The translations under genes and the position numbers were made by a program. From positions 6,994,001 through 7,058,000 of the forward strand of contig NZ_FNSY01000001.1 in NCBI RefSeq assembly GCF_900105515.1: a stretch of 64,000 nt of DNA, in the 5' to 3' direction. Within the stretch, counting starts at the first letter, position 1; each line of letters begins with the position of its first letter. The notes under the pieces are model-generated. The model searched no databases. It was not told the origin of the DNA and was given only the letters and a program-made list of their open reading frames with translations. The DNA is from Streptomyces sp. 2131.1 (GTDB lineage Bacteria > Actinomycetota > Actinomycetes > Streptomycetales > Streptomycetaceae). Shown here piece by piece: positions 42,827-51,949 of the stretch.

Positions 42827-43966
42827 GGGCTGACGGCTCGTCGCTCATGCGGTATCACCGGTGCATGCGGTATCCACAAGGGGGCGGGTTGACCGCCGAA
42901 CGGCAGCAGTTCCGCGAGGAGTTACGCCTCCAGGCGGCCGAAAGGTTCGCCAAGGGCGAGGCGAGCTCGGCGATCGCCAAGGATCTGCGGGTCAGTGTCC
43001 GCTCGGTGCAGCGATGGCGGCAAGCGTGGGAGGAGGACGGGCCGCGCGCTCTGCGGTCGCAGGGACCTGCGTCGCTGCCGAGACTGAGCGAGAAGCAGTT
43101 CGCGCAACTGGAGGCGGAGCTGGCCAAGGGGCCGGCCGCGCACGGCTGGCAGGACCAGCGCTGGACCCTGAGCCGGATCAAGACCGTGATCGGCCGGCGC
43201 TTCCACCTGACCTACACCATTCAGGGTGTGCGCAAGCTGCTGGTGCGCAACGGCTGGTCCCGCCAGGTCCCCGCCCGCCGGGCCATGGAACGCGACGACG
43301 AGGCCGTGGCCGGCTGGGTGAAGGAGACCTGGCCCTGTGCGGAAGACTCGCGGCGGCCCGTGGAGCCTGGCTCGTCTTCGAGGCCGAAGCCGGCTTCTCC
43401 ATGACGCCGCCGCAGGCGATGACCTGGTCACAGCGCGGTCGAACCCCGGTGGTACGGGTCCGCGGCCGCTCCCGCAGACGCATCTCCATCGCAGCGTTGA
43501 CCTGCTACAAACCCGGTCACCGCTCGAGGCTGATCTATCGACCCCGCCGCGACGACGGCAACCGCGACGGACGCAAGAGTTTCTCCTGGCGCGACGCGAC
43601 TACCGCGACCTGCTCATCGCCGCACACCAGCAACTCGGCGGACCGATCGTGCTGGTCTGGGACAATCTCAACGTCCACAAGGCCGCCGACCTGCGGAAAT
43701 GGGCGGCAGCCCAGGACTGGCTGACCATCTACCACCTGCCGCCCTACGCACCTGACCTCAACCCCGTCGAAGGCATCTGGTCGCTGCTGCGGCGCGGCTG
43801 GCTCTCCAACGTCGCCTTCAGCACCCCTGAACACCTCGTCCAGACCGTCCGACGCGGCCTCCGCCACATCCAGTACCGCAGCCACCTCATAGACGGCTGC
43901 CTCACCGAGACAGGACTGACCATCAGGCCCTGATCACCGAAGACGACACCACGAGTTCAACCTCAG
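42801..43966 (+). mobile_element. IS630-family element with TA duplication
   Basis: Left end CTGAGGTTGAACTCGTGG (42801) and right end CCACGAGTTCAACCTCAG (ending 43966) are perfect 18-bp inverted repeats, flanked by TA on both sides (42799-42800, 43967-43968), the IS630/Tc1 target. 1166 bp. The transposase inside is frameshifted, so this copy cannot move by itself. Confidence 0.9.
42847..43933 (+). pseudogene. IS630-family transposase with two frameshifts
   Basis: The N-terminal HTH part has RFAKGEASSAIAKDLRVSVR and SVQRWRQAWEEDGPRALRSQ. In a second frame come WLVFEAEAGFSMTPPQAMTW (family: VFxDExGF; here EAEAGF, so the first catalytic residue of DE is lost) and VRVRGRSRRRISIAALTCYK. In a third frame come IVLVWDNLNVHKAADLRKWA, then YAPDLNPVEGIWSLLRRGWL (D and E of the catalytic triad). 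Shifts lie near 43345 and 43590. Confidence 0.85.
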
Positions 43967-44033
43967 TAGGCGTCCGGTTCGTAAGCAGTGGCTCGACCCG
44001 CCCTGTGGGCCACCCGATCATCGGTCACACAGC

Positions 44034-44855
44034 TCAAGCCGGGGCGAACTCAGCTGTCAGGCAGGCCAACAGCCGGGCGGGGGCATCCTCCTGCAGGAGA
44101 TGGCCGGCGCCCTCGATCCAGTGCAGCTCCGCCGTTGGAACACGCTCGTGCAGCCACTCGGCGTACTGCGGGGGGAGGATGCGGTCCTCGCGGCCCCAGA
44201 CGATCCGCACCGGAATCGAGATGCTGTTCAGCAACTGCTCGTACGCGGCCGTGTCCGCCTGCCTGATCTGGCTGTACTGACGGTAGAACGCCGCCTGCCC
44301 GTCCTCCCCCCGCCACGGGGCGAGAAAGGCGTCGAGGATCCCCGGCCGGAACCCGATGTGCGTGGCATGACACAGGTGGGCGGCGACCAACGCTTCGTGC
44401 GCGTAGCCCGGAAGCTGATTGAAGACCTCCTCGTGCTCCAGGAAGAGTCGGAAGAGCCCTCGCTCCCAGGGGCCCCCGCTCACCGCGTCGAAGAGGGTCA
44501 GGTCCCGGTAGCTCCTCCTTCCCAGCAGCAGGGTACGTAGCGCCACCGCCCCGCCGATGTCGTGAGCCACCACGCTGGGGCGTGACAGCCCCCAGTGGTC
44601 CAGGAGCCGGGCGAAGTTCTCCGAATGAGCCGCCAGGCTCAAGTCCTGGCCCTCGCGCTGCTCGGACTGGCCGAAGCCGAGATGGTCGAAGAAGAAGACC
44701 TTGCGGGTACGGGCGAGCGCAGGAGCGATGTCTCGCCACAGAAGGGAGGAGTACGGCGTACCGTGCACCAGTACGAGTGGCTCGCCGCTGCCCAAGGCCC
44801 CCCACCGGACGACTCCTCCGGGCGTCTCGAATCCCTCGTCCAGTGACCAGTCCAT
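44034..44855 (-). CDS. alpha/beta hydrolase, haloalkane dehalogenase/epoxide hydrolase-like
   Basis: 273 aa from ATG 44855 (AGGAG six bases upstream). PLVLVHGTPYSSLLWRDIAP holds the oxyanion HG-x-P motif. FFFDHLGFGQSEQREGQDLS follows, then the nucleophile elbow SVVAHDIGGAVALR with Asp99 in place of Ser, as in haloalkane dehalogenases and epoxide hydrolases. PVRIVWGREDRILPPQYAEW gives the acid, and EGAGHLLQEDAPARLLACL the His. The cap domain includes RQYSQIRQADTAAYEQLL. The Asp nucleophile implies an ester-intermediate mechanism on a halide or epoxide, or a related lyase role; the substrate is unknown. Stand-alone gene. Confidence 0.9.
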   Translation of the reverse strand: MDWSLDEGFETPGGVVRWGALGSGEPLVLVHGTPYSSLLWRDIAPALARTRKVFFFDHLGFGQSEQREGQDLSLAAHSENFARLLDHWGLSRPSVVAHDIGGAVALRTLLLGRRSYRDLTLFDAVSGGPWERGLFRLFLEHEEVFNQLPGYAHEALVAAHLCHATHIGFRPGILDAFLAPWRGEDGQAAFYRQYSQIRQADTAAYEQLLNSISIPVRIVWGREDRILPPQYAEWLHERVPTAELHWIEGAGHLLQEDAPARLLACLTAEFAPA

Positions 44856-44977
44856 CGCTGCTCTCCTCTCGTGCCTCATGGGCACCACCTTCCACCCGAA
44901 GCATGCCTTGATGCCTCAGTAGCCGGGGTCCTCGGCCGGGTGGGTGGGCGGCCCTCCCCATTTCCACCGCGAGGAAG

Positions 44978-45202
44978 GTGGCCACGGGCTCCGAGGACCA
45001 GGTCGGCCGTCGCGCCACTCTCGCTGCCGGCGCCGCCCTCCTAGCCAGCGGCGTCCTGGCTACCACGGCCGCCACTCCGGCATGCCGCCCCGAGCGTCCG
45101 GCGCCCCGGCAGGCCCATACGGTGACCAGCGCGCCGATACTCGCCATGAAGGAGCAGCACCGGGCCACGGTGGGCCTGTGGGCCCGCAAGCTGGCCGACT
45201 GA
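44978..45202 (+). CDS. possible small Tat/lipobox-like secreted peptide or 5' remnant (74 aa)
   Basis: GTG 44978 (after GAGGAAG) opens a frame with [20 protein letters not shown], like a twin-arginine signal, then [20 protein letters not shown] and [18 protein letters not shown]. It ends where the integrase relic starts. It may be the 5' part of a gene truncated by that element, or spurious. Confidence 0.35.
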   Translation: MATGSEDQVGRRATLAAGAALLASGVLATTAATPACRPERPAPRQAHTVTSAPILAMKEQHRATVGLWARKLAD

Positions 45203-45790
45203 TCGCGCGGCGCGGGGTGCATCTGCGGGAGAAGACGCTGTGGCGCATGCTCTATGAGACCGCCGGACGGGCGGAGGAGATCCTCGGCGTGAACATCGAG
45301 GATTTGGACCTCGCCGGGCGCCGCTGCTTGGTCAAGGCGAAGGGAGCCCGGACCAAGGCCCACCGCCGGGGCCAGGCGCGCGAGGACTACGTGCGGGAGA
45401 CCGTGTACTGGGACGCTGGCACCGCCCGGCTGCTGCCCCGGCTCCGCAGGGGCCGCACCCGTGGATCGGTGTTCGTCACCCACCGCCGTCCAGGTCCGGG
45501 CAAGGTCGTAAGCCCCGCCCGGACACCGGCCTGGCGCGCCTGTCGTACGGGTAGGCCCGCGCGCTGCTGGACGAGCACACCACCCTGCGCGGCTTGGGGG
45601 CGGGCTGAGACCTGCACGAGTACCGCCACTCTGCCTTGACCCACCTCGGCGAGCAGGGCGCCTCGCTGCTGTGCTGATGGCGAAGTCCCGGCGAAAGAAG
45701 CCGGAAATCGTCCGCCGCTACTTCAAGCCCTCCCCGGAGGTGATCGCCGAACTCACCAGCCTGCTCGCCCCCGGAGATGCCCGCCGCTGA
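45190..45790 (+). pseudogene. tyrosine recombinase (phage-type integrase) relic
   Basis: Across at least two frames it reads [60 protein letters not shown] and [15 protein letters not shown], then in other frames [20 protein letters not shown] (the HxxR box, H-E-Y-R-H) and [20 protein letters not shown]. This is the C-terminal catalytic domain of a Streptomyces site-specific integrase, decayed. No att site was recognised. Confidence 0.7.
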
Positions 45791-45924
45791 ACCGTCGCGG
45801 CGCGCCAGGGTGGGCCGCGCGCGGGCGGGGCCGTTCGGGGCGGGGTTCGTATCCAGGACGCCTGGTTGCGCGTTGGGCCCGGGGGCGATGAGCGAGGAGG
45901 CCGTCGATCGATAGGGGAGGGGTG

Positions 45925-46686
45925 TCAGCCTTGGTGGCTTGGGAGCATGGCCAGGGCCTGGGATCGCTGTGCGACGAGCTCGTCGTAGGTGCCGTCGCGC
46001 TCGGCCCAGCGGTGCACGAGGACGCCCTTCACGAGGATTTCGTGGGGGGTGGGGTCCTGCGAGAGCAGGTGCATGACCTCGGTGGCGAAGTCGTTGAGCG
46101 GCAGCGCGTGCGGGTTCACCTTTTCCTGTTCTGCCGTGGCGACGGCCGGGGGGACGAGCTCGACGACGCCAACGCCGGTGCCGTCCAGTTGCGCGCGCAG
46201 CGCCTCGGAGTAGGCGTGCACCGCGGCCTTCGAGGCGGCGTAGCTGGGCATGGGCGGGAACGGCAGGAAGGCGATGCCGGAGGTGACGGTGACGAAGGTG
46301 CCGGTACCCCGCCGGACCAGGTGGGGGGTGAAGGCGTCGACGACTCGGATCGTGCCGAGCAGGTTGGTGTCGATCGTCGTTGCTGCCGCCTCGAAGTGCG
46401 CGGGGTCGCGCAGATCCTCCAGAAGCATGACTCCCGACATGGTCACCACGGTGTCCAGCTCGGGGTACCGGGTGAGCGCAAAGTCACGGGCAGTTGCGAC
46501 GGAAGCACCGTCGGTGACGTCGATGCTGATCGTGCCGAAGGCTTCTTCGGCGAGTTCCGAGAGTGCCTTCGGGCTGCGGCCGCCAACGGCCACGGTGCTG
46601 CCTGCCGCAGCGAACCGCCGGGCCAGCTCTCGCCCGATACCCGATGTTCCGCCGACGATGAGAACGGTGCGGTTGGACAGATCCAC
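45925..46686 (-). CDS. short-chain dehydrogenase/reductase (DltE-like)
   Basis: A 253-aa SDR. TVLIVGGTSGIGRELARRFA carries the TGxxxGIG cofactor loop (here GGTSGIG). VAVGGRSPKALSELA suggests NADP(H) use through the Arg. VVTMSGVMLLEDL replaces the NNAG motif. VTVTSGIAFLPFPPMPSYAA and SKAAVHAYSEALRAQL contain the catalytic Ser, Tyr and Lys (YxxxK as YAASK). The C-terminus VKGVLVHRWAERDGTYDELV resembles DltE-type oxidoreductases. It is divergent from an XRE regulator (189-bp spacer), a pairing common in Streptomyces. Substrate unknown. Confidence 0.92.
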   Translation of the reverse strand: MDLSNRTVLIVGGTSGIGRELARRFAAAGSTVAVGGRSPKALSELAEEAFGTISIDVTDGASVATARDFALTRYPELDTVVTMSGVMLLEDLRDPAHFEAAATTIDTNLLGTIRVVDAFTPHLVRRGTGTFVTVTSGIAFLPFPPMPSYAASKAAVHAYSEALRAQLDGTGVGVVELVPPAVATAEQEKVNPHALPLNDFATEVMHLLSQDPTPHEILVKGVLVHRWAERDGTYDELVAQRSQALAMLPSHQG

Positions 46687-46875
46687 GAGGTCTTCCCTTC
46701 AGTCCAGGGCGCCGCCGGCGTTCAGGCCCGCGGCGCAGGCAGTGATGCTCTCTGTCTCGTTCAGAACAGTGCTATCGCAGTCTTGACGGCATCCGCCGGG
46801 TGTGGCAGGGCCCCTGTCTTCCCTGGTCCCGCCAGGGCCCCCTCTGGGACACGCGCACCGCGTTACGGTGTCGGT

Positions 46876-47748
46876 ATGAAGGATGAGGAATCCGGCAACC
46901 GGCTCGGCAGCTACCTTCGTGCCAGGCGTGAGCTGGTCTCCCCGGCGCAGGCAGGACTCCCGCCCGGAGGCAACCGCCGCGTGCCCGGCCTGCGCCGTGA
47001 GGAAGTCGCCCTGCTCGCCGGAATCAGTCCCGACTACTACCTTCGCCTGGAACGGGGCCGGGACAAGAACCCCTCACCACAGGTCCTTGAATCACTCGCG
47101 CGGGTCCTGCAGCTCGACGGCATCGAGCGGACGTATCTGCTCGGCCTCGCGGCGGCACGCCCCAGGGCGCCGCGGCGCAAGCGGCCCGAGCCCGTACCGG
47201 CGCGCGTACACGAGCTGCTCGCCCACCTCGATATCCCCGCGTTCGTCGAAGGGCGCGCGTTCGATGTCCTGGCCTCCAACCCCATGGCGGTCGCGCTCTC
47301 CCCCCGCCTGCAGCCCGGCCAGAATCGGCTTCGTTCTCTCCTCCTTGATCCTGAGGAACAAGCCTTCCACCAGGACTGGACGAAAGCCACCGCCGATTCC
47401 ATCGCCGCCCTTCGCATCACTATCGGGGACGACACCGACAACCCCCGGTTCATCGAACTCGTCGGAGAACTCGCACTGTCCAGTCAGCGGTTCCGTGCCC
47501 TGTGGGGCCGCCATGACGTGCGTAGTCTCGACGGAGGCACGACCACCGTCCACCACCCCGTAGTCGGTGAACTACGCCTCCACCGCGACAAACTCGCCAT
47601 CGGCGACGTCATCCTCGTCGTCTACTACCCCGACAAGGACAGCGACAGCGACGAGAAACTGCGGCTCCTTGCCGCACTCTCACACACCGAGTACGTCGGT
47701 ACAGCACACGACAGACCGGCGGACGCCCCGCGCCCAAAGACCCCCTGA
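46876..47748 (+). CDS. XRE family regulator with MmyB-like ligand domain
   Basis: A 290-aa protein. HTH: LGSYLRARRELVSPAQAGLP, RRVPGLRREEVALLAGISPD and YYLRLERGRDKNPSPQVLES with LARVLQLD, the standard MmyB-type XRE N-terminus. The C-terminal MmyB-like ligand-binding domain (PAS-like in the family) includes AFVEGRAFDVLASNPMAVAL, DPEEQAFHQDWTKATADSIA, ALRITIGDDTDNPRFIELVG and FRALWGRHDVRSLDGGTTTV with HHPVVGELRLHRDKLAI. It is divergent from the SDR gene, the probable target. It ends normally. Confidence 0.93.
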   Translation: MKDEESGNRLGSYLRARRELVSPAQAGLPPGGNRRVPGLRREEVALLAGISPDYYLRLERGRDKNPSPQVLESLARVLQLDGIERTYLLGLAAARPRAPRRKRPEPVPARVHELLAHLDIPAFVEGRAFDVLASNPMAVALSPRLQPGQNRLRSLLLDPEEQAFHQDWTKATADSIAALRITIGDDTDNPRFIELVGELALSSQRFRALWGRHDVRSLDGGTTTVHHPVVGELRLHRDKLAIGDVILVVYYPDKDSDSDEKLRLLAALSHTEYVGTAHDRPADAPRPKTP

Positions 47749-47828
47749 CGAGCACGCGCCGCACCGGCGTCGCAACCGGGAAGTCCGCACCGTTCCCGCG
47801 CTGGCCCGCACCGCCGGAGGTCGCCGCC

Positions 47829-48068
47829 GTGATCCTGGAGGCCCTCGTCGCACCGGTCGCGCTCGTCGGACGAGGAGTGGGCCTCTGGCGCCGAGGAAGC
47901 CGCTGGGCCGCCGGCCTTCTGATCTCCGCAGCGTGCTCGATCGTCGTCTACGCGGCCGGACTCCTCTTCGTCGGCTCCGTCGACTTCGCCAAGGGCTGCG
48001 GCCATGAAGTCGTTCGCCCGCCTCGGAACGCCGACTGGTCCGAGGCGGGCGAACCGCTCCGGGTCTGA
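47829..48068 (+). CDS. small membrane protein (79 aa), 3' end overlaps a dispersed repeat
   Basis: GTG 47829. APVALVGRGVGLWRRGSRWA is followed by one or two membrane spans, AAGLLISAACSIVVYAAGLL. The last codons (EAGEPLRV) lie in the 35-bp repeat at 48054-48088, so the native C-terminus was probably replaced by an inserted element end. Unknown function. Confidence 0.5.
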   Translation: MILEALVAPVALVGRGVGLWRRGSRWAAGLLISAACSIVVYAAGLLFVGSVDFAKGCGHEVVRPPRNADWSEAGEPLRV

Positions 48069-48088
48069 TGGAGGCTCGATTCCCTGAG
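48054..48088 (+). repeat. 35-bp dispersed repeat, copy 2
   Basis: Matches the reverse complement of 17618-17652 at 34 of 35 positions. It forms the 3' end of the small membrane-protein gene here. Confidence 0.6.
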
Positions 48089-48678
48089 AGGACCGAGTCA
48101 TGACACGTCCGTCCGCCACCTTGGCCGACCTGTGCACCCACCGCTCGCCACGGCCGGCGGTGCCACGAGCACGGGCGAGGCGGCAGTTCCGCCAGCCCGT
48201 ACGCCACCACCGCGAAGGCCGCCGCGACCGCCAGGGTCGTCAGACGTTCACGCCGCGAGCGGTCCAGGCAGGGGAGTACGGCGAGGAGCGAGGGTTCTCC
48301 GGCCCGGCCCCATCGGATCTGACCGACTCCGCCGCCCACGTCGCGAAGGACGAGGCCCCGTGACCCGCAACTGAGTACCGAAGCATACGAACCTCCCTGG
48401 CCAGTAAGCCAGTTGACCGCCGTGTCCGGTGCGTACCGCACCCGCGTCGGCCGGCCGGCCGACGGCCCATGACGGAGTTGCCGGGTGCACGGAACGGCGC
48501 GATGCTGGTGGCACAGGCCATTTCGAGAATTCCGCAACGCGCGATCGAAGGCCCGGTCGGCAGCAGGTATTACGCACCGCGCCGACGGCGGACCGCGCCC
48601 GTCGCGGATCTCGTCCGGTGGGCACCGACACCCAAGAACCGGTGGGTCATCACCGACACCCAAAAAGGGGTGTGCGTC
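48089..48678. other. no clear gene upstream of the 604-aa gene
   Basis: A hydrophobic minus-strand run (SLLAVLPCLDRSRRERLTTL, AVAAAFAVVAYGLAELPP near 48190-48290) may be a remnant of a membrane protein. The plus-strand frame that precedes 48679 has poor coding quality. The promoter of the 48.7-51.9 kb cluster should lie here. Confidence 0.35.
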
Positions 48679-50493
48679 ATGATCGACGCCCGAACCCATG
48701 TCGTCGCCCTGTCGCAGCAGCTCGACACCCTCGCGGCAGCCCCCGTCGACCCGGCACTCGACGCGGCCCGCAACCGGCTCGTCGACGACTGCGCCGATCA
48801 CCCCGCACACGCGCGGCTCGGCGCCCTGCTCGACCACGTCCTCGCCCACGCCGCATCCGACGGCACCGAGGCCGAGCTGCTCGAGGAAGCGGCGAAGATG
48901 TGGACGGACGGCCTCGCCCTCTACGCCGAGATCGGCAGAATCCGCAGCGAGATCGAGACGGCTCTGTCCGACCCGTCGAGCCCCGAAGCCGCGTCGAGGT
49001 TCTGCGAGGCCACCCTGAGCCTGCGCCACGCCACCAGCGACGCGAGGGGCACGTTCCTCCGGATGGACAGCCTCGGCAAACGCCTGCGGACCATGGCCCA
49101 CATCCCGCGCCACCCGCGCCAGCAGGACGAACCCGTGTCCCAGTGGGGATGGGGAGACGTCTTCCTCGCCCGCAGGACCGACGCGCTCGTACGTAGCGCG
49201 TTCGCCGAAGCCCGTACGGGAGAGACCCGCGCCCTGGCCTTCGGTATCCTGTCCGGCTACGCGGCGAACGCCACCGGCTCCGTCTACCTCACCCAGGTCG
49301 TCGGCGGACCCCGCCGCTCCCACCGGCTCCGGGACCGCATAGCCCGCAACGCCGTCGGATCGTGGTGCGGCGAACGGTATCCGGAGGTACGGAGCTGCCG
49401 CGGGATTGCGGACTCCCTGCGCTTCGACAACGCACCGGCGACTCTGCCGGGCGAGACGGCGGACTTTCTCACGAGGACGCTAGGGGAGACGTACGACCTG
49501 TCACAGCTGAGCCCGGTGCCCGATCCGGCCCTGGGCTACGGGCGCCTGATCAGGCAGCTCGAACTCCTCGACACCTTCGTCCAGCCGCCCCCGCCGGCCC
49601 TGCCGCCCGCCTCGTTCGTCACGAAGTTCTTCGCCGACCCCGCGCACCCGCCGCAGCCGGCCGTCACCCCGGAGACGGCCACACCCCCGTACGCCCACGG
49701 GCCCGGGGTGAAACCGACCACCTACCACGGGTACGGCGGCGGGCAGGTGGGGCCGCCGACCGCGACGGACAGCACCGCCGACAGCGAGAGCGCCTGCGGC
49801 AGCTTCTGCCTGGCCGTGCTGGCGTTCCTCTGCTTCGCCGTACTGCTCGGAGGCCCGTGCTGGGACGAGTGGGGCAAGGAGAAGAGCTGCACGTTCTGGG
49901 ACAAGCACGTGGCGGAGAACTGGCGGAACGCGTTCACCACCGACCTCAGCCAGGCCGAAAAGGACGCGCTGGCCTCGCAGAGCCGGCCCCTCACCGGAAG
50001 CGGCTTCGCGGCGGCCGCCAGGGTGCCCCAACTCGACGAGCTGGTCTCCCAGTTGTTCGACCTGCACGTTCGCCTCTGGGAGGCACTCGGCAAGGCGGGC
50101 GCCTACCTGTCCGGCTGCGGCCTCATCTACCCGGAGGGGCGGCTGGGCTTCCCGCTCTACCACCAGTTCCTCGCCGTACCGGGCGACACCCTGCAGCCGC
50201 ACCGCCCCGAGACTGACGACGTCCGCACGTTCTACCGGTATCCGCGGACCGAGATGGAGCACCCGGTCGACTACACGAAGACCGTTCCAGTGGGCGCCGA
50301 CCCGGGCATCGTCCTCACGGCCACCGGCCCCGAGTGCGTACGCAGGTGGGAGGACGTCGCCCGGGGCACACCCGGCGACACGAACCTCGACCTCGACGCG
50401 GACCGGGGCACGGTCCACCCGTGCTGGTCCACCCGCGGTTCGATCGACGACGACCCGGTGGGCGTCGACATCCTCGCCTACCAGGACCTGTGA
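48679..50493 (+). CDS. uncharacterised protein with a Cys-rich hydrophobic segment (604 aa)
   Basis: Start ATG 48679 with AAGGGG eight bases upstream; the frame runs further up but loses coding quality. Residues 1 to about 300 are helical and Ala-rich (LSQQLDTLAAAPVDPALDAA, LLEEAAKMWTDGLALYAEIG, GWGDVFLARRTDALVRSAFA, GILSGYAANATGSVYLTQVV). A Pro-rich linker (about 300-370) leads to SACGSFCLAVLAFLCFAVLL then GGPCWDEWGKEKSC, a hydrophobic membrane-like segment with several Cys. The C-terminal third contains LFDLHVRLWEALGKAGAYLS, YPEGRLGFPLYHQFLAVPG and GVDILAYQDL. No known domain is recognised. First gene of a three-gene unit; the next starts 10 bp later. Confidence 0.8.
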   Translation: MIDARTHVVALSQQLDTLAAAPVDPALDAARNRLVDDCADHPAHARLGALLDHVLAHAASDGTEAELLEEAAKMWTDGLALYAEIGRIRSEIETALSDPSSPEAASRFCEATLSLRHATSDARGTFLRMDSLGKRLRTMAHIPRHPRQQDEPVSQWGWGDVFLARRTDALVRSAFAEARTGETRALAFGILSGYAANATGSVYLTQVVGGPRRSHRLRDRIARNAVGSWCGERYPEVRSCRGIADSLRFDNAPATLPGETADFLTRTLGETYDLSQLSPVPDPALGYGRLIRQLELLDTFVQPPPPALPPASFVTKFFADPAHPPQPAVTPETATPPYAHGPGVKPTTYHGYGGGQVGPPTATDSTADSESACGSFCLAVLAFLCFAVLLGGPCWDEWGKEKSCTFWDKHVAENWRNAFTTDLSQAEKDALASQSRPLTGSGFAAAARVPQLDELVSQLFDLHVRLWEALGKAGAYLSGCGLIYPEGRLGFPLYHQFLAVPGDTLQPHRPETDDVRTFYRYPRTEMEHPVDYTKTVPVGADPGIVLTATGPECVRRWEDVARGTPGDTNLDLDADRGTVHPCWSTRGSIDDDPVGVDILAYQDL

Positions 50494-50502
50494 GGACCAG
50501 CC

Positions 50503-51408
50503 ATGGAGACCGATCGAGGCCGGAAGCAGCAGCCGCACGAGGGGGGCAACGACCGGCCCTACCTCTACATCCACAGCTACCCGCCGCCCGACCTCCCCGA
50601 CGTGGGCGAGGACCACGGCGAGCGCCCGGTCCCCAACGGCGTCTGCTGGTACCTCTGTTCGGGTATCCAGCCGCTGACCGCGTTCCAGCCGGGACAAGAC
50701 CTGACCGCCCAGGTGGCCATCGGCAACTGGCAGGGCGGGAACAGCCCCTCGATGGCGTATGTCGGCGTGTGGTGGTCCAAGCCGGTGAGCGGGCCCGTCA
50801 TCCCCGACGCGTCGAAGTTCATGGGGTTCTCCCCGGTCCCGGTGCCCCCGCACGGCGGCCGGGCCGAGAGCGCCCCCCTCACCGCGCGGATCCCGGCGAG
50901 CTCGGGCAACCACATCTGCCTCCTGGCCAAGGTCTGGCACCCGCTGGACAACGTCGCCGCCGGAGGCCTCGCGGACCCCGTCAACGACCGCCACTGGGCC
51001 CAGCACAACCTGGCCCTCCTTCCGGCCGCCCCCGCCGCGCCGGAGCCTTTCGCGTTCCTCGCGACCAACCCGACGGACGACGACGTCGCGTATCAGGTCG
51101 GCGTCCGCCCGATGCCCCCGGAGCTGTGGGGCAACATCCCCAACGACGAGCGCCTGCGCCCGGTCGAGGCCTCGGCCTGGCTGTCCCTGAAGGACACCAC
51201 CACCGGGGAAGAGGCCCAGGCCCAGAACGAACTGACCCGCACACTCACGCTGGGCCCGATGGAGCAGCGCGCCATGGAACTGCTGCTCGTCGTCACCGAC
51301 GAGGTGGGCAGCGAGGCCTTCGCACCCTTCCAGATCGCCCAGTACCGCGACGAGCGGCCGGTCGGCGGCATCGCCGTGATCGTACGAGGCCAGGCGGGGC
51401 TCCCCTAG
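50503..51408 (+). CDS. uncharacterised protein, probably beta-rich (301 aa)
   Basis: ATG 50503, 10 bp after the previous stop (GTGAGGACC between). The protein lacks a signal peptide. It has beta-type segments, PYLYIHSYPPPDLPDVGEDH, VCWYLCSGIQPLTAFQPGQD, SMAYVGVWWSKPVSGPVIPD, ARIPASSGNHICLLAKVWHP (typical of Ig-like or CARDB-like folds), EPFAFLATNPTDDDVAYQVG, and LTLGPMEQRAMELLLVVTDE. Two tandem Ig-like modules seem likely: an extracellular-type fold without a signal. Function unknown; co-transcribed with the 604-aa protein. Confidence 0.75.
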   Translation: METDRGRKQQPHEGGNDRPYLYIHSYPPPDLPDVGEDHGERPVPNGVCWYLCSGIQPLTAFQPGQDLTAQVAIGNWQGGNSPSMAYVGVWWSKPVSGPVIPDASKFMGFSPVPVPPHGGRAESAPLTARIPASSGNHICLLAKVWHPLDNVAAGGLADPVNDRHWAQHNLALLPAAPAAPEPFAFLATNPTDDDVAYQVGVRPMPPELWGNIPNDERLRPVEASAWLSLKDTTTGEEAQAQNELTRTLTLGPMEQRAMELLLVVTDEVGSEAFAPFQIAQYRDERPVGGIAVIVRGQAGLP

Positions 51409-51451
51409 GATCGGCCCCCCTGACTCGTACGTGAGAGGGAATGCGGCAGTG

Positions 51452-51949
51452 ATGACCGACGTGACGCCCGAACTGGCCGAGGCGATCCAACTCGGCTACG
51501 ACCGGCGCGACCGGGCGGACATGGCCCCGACGATCGCCTACTTCGAGGGGCTGCTCGCCGAACACCCGGACCACCCCGTCCTCGTGTACGAGGTGGGCGG
51601 CGCCTACGACACCGCCGGCCAGGAGGAGACCGCCCGCGGCTACTACGAACGCGCGCTCAACCTCGGCCTCGACGGCGACATCCTGTGCCAGTACGCCAGC
51701 ACCCTCAGAAGGCTGGGCGAGCCGGACGCGTCGCTGGTGGTGCTGGACCGCGCCCGCAAGGAGTACCCCGACTCCGATTCCGTACGCGTCTTCCGCGCCC
51801 TGACCCTCAACGACGCCCACCGGCCCGACGAGGCCGTGGCCGAGTTGCTCACCGTCGTCACCACCCACACCGAGGCCACCGACCTCGGCCGCTGGGCGGT
51901 CGGGCTGCACGGCCTCGCCCAGTGGCTCGCCGACGGCCGCCCCGACTAG
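51452..51949 (+). CDS. tetratricopeptide repeat protein (165 aa)
   Basis: From ATG 51452 (MTDVTPELAEAIQLGYDRRD) it holds about three TPR units: APTIAYFEGLLAEHPDHPVL, YEVGGAYDTAGQEETARGYY with ERALNLGLDGDIL, YASTLRRLGEPDASLVVLDR, and VFRALTLNDAHRPDEAVAEL (W-LG-Y-A-F-A-P type positions). A protein-protein scaffold, cytoplasmic. GTG 51431 is an alternative start. It is 43 bp after the 301-aa gene on the same strand and may belong to the cluster, though such TPR proteins are also found alone in Streptomyces. Confidence 0.85.
   Translation: MTDVTPELAEAIQLGYDRRDRADMAPTIAYFEGLLAEHPDHPVLVYEVGGAYDTAGQEETARGYYERALNLGLDGDILCQYASTLRRLGEPDASLVVLDRARKEYPDSDSVRVFRALTLNDAHRPDEAVAELLTVVTTHTEATDLGRWAVGLHGLAQWLADGRPD

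Noticed and set aside
45922-46875. N-terminal extension that would make a 608-aa XRE protein
   Set aside because: It runs antisense through the SDR gene; the XRE protein has a proper ATG at 46876 and normal family length.
48679-51949. Extracellular contractile injection system locus
   Set aside because: No sheath, tube, baseplate, spike or AAA+ ATPase proteins are present; only the distant 522-aa protein has a related N-terminal motif.
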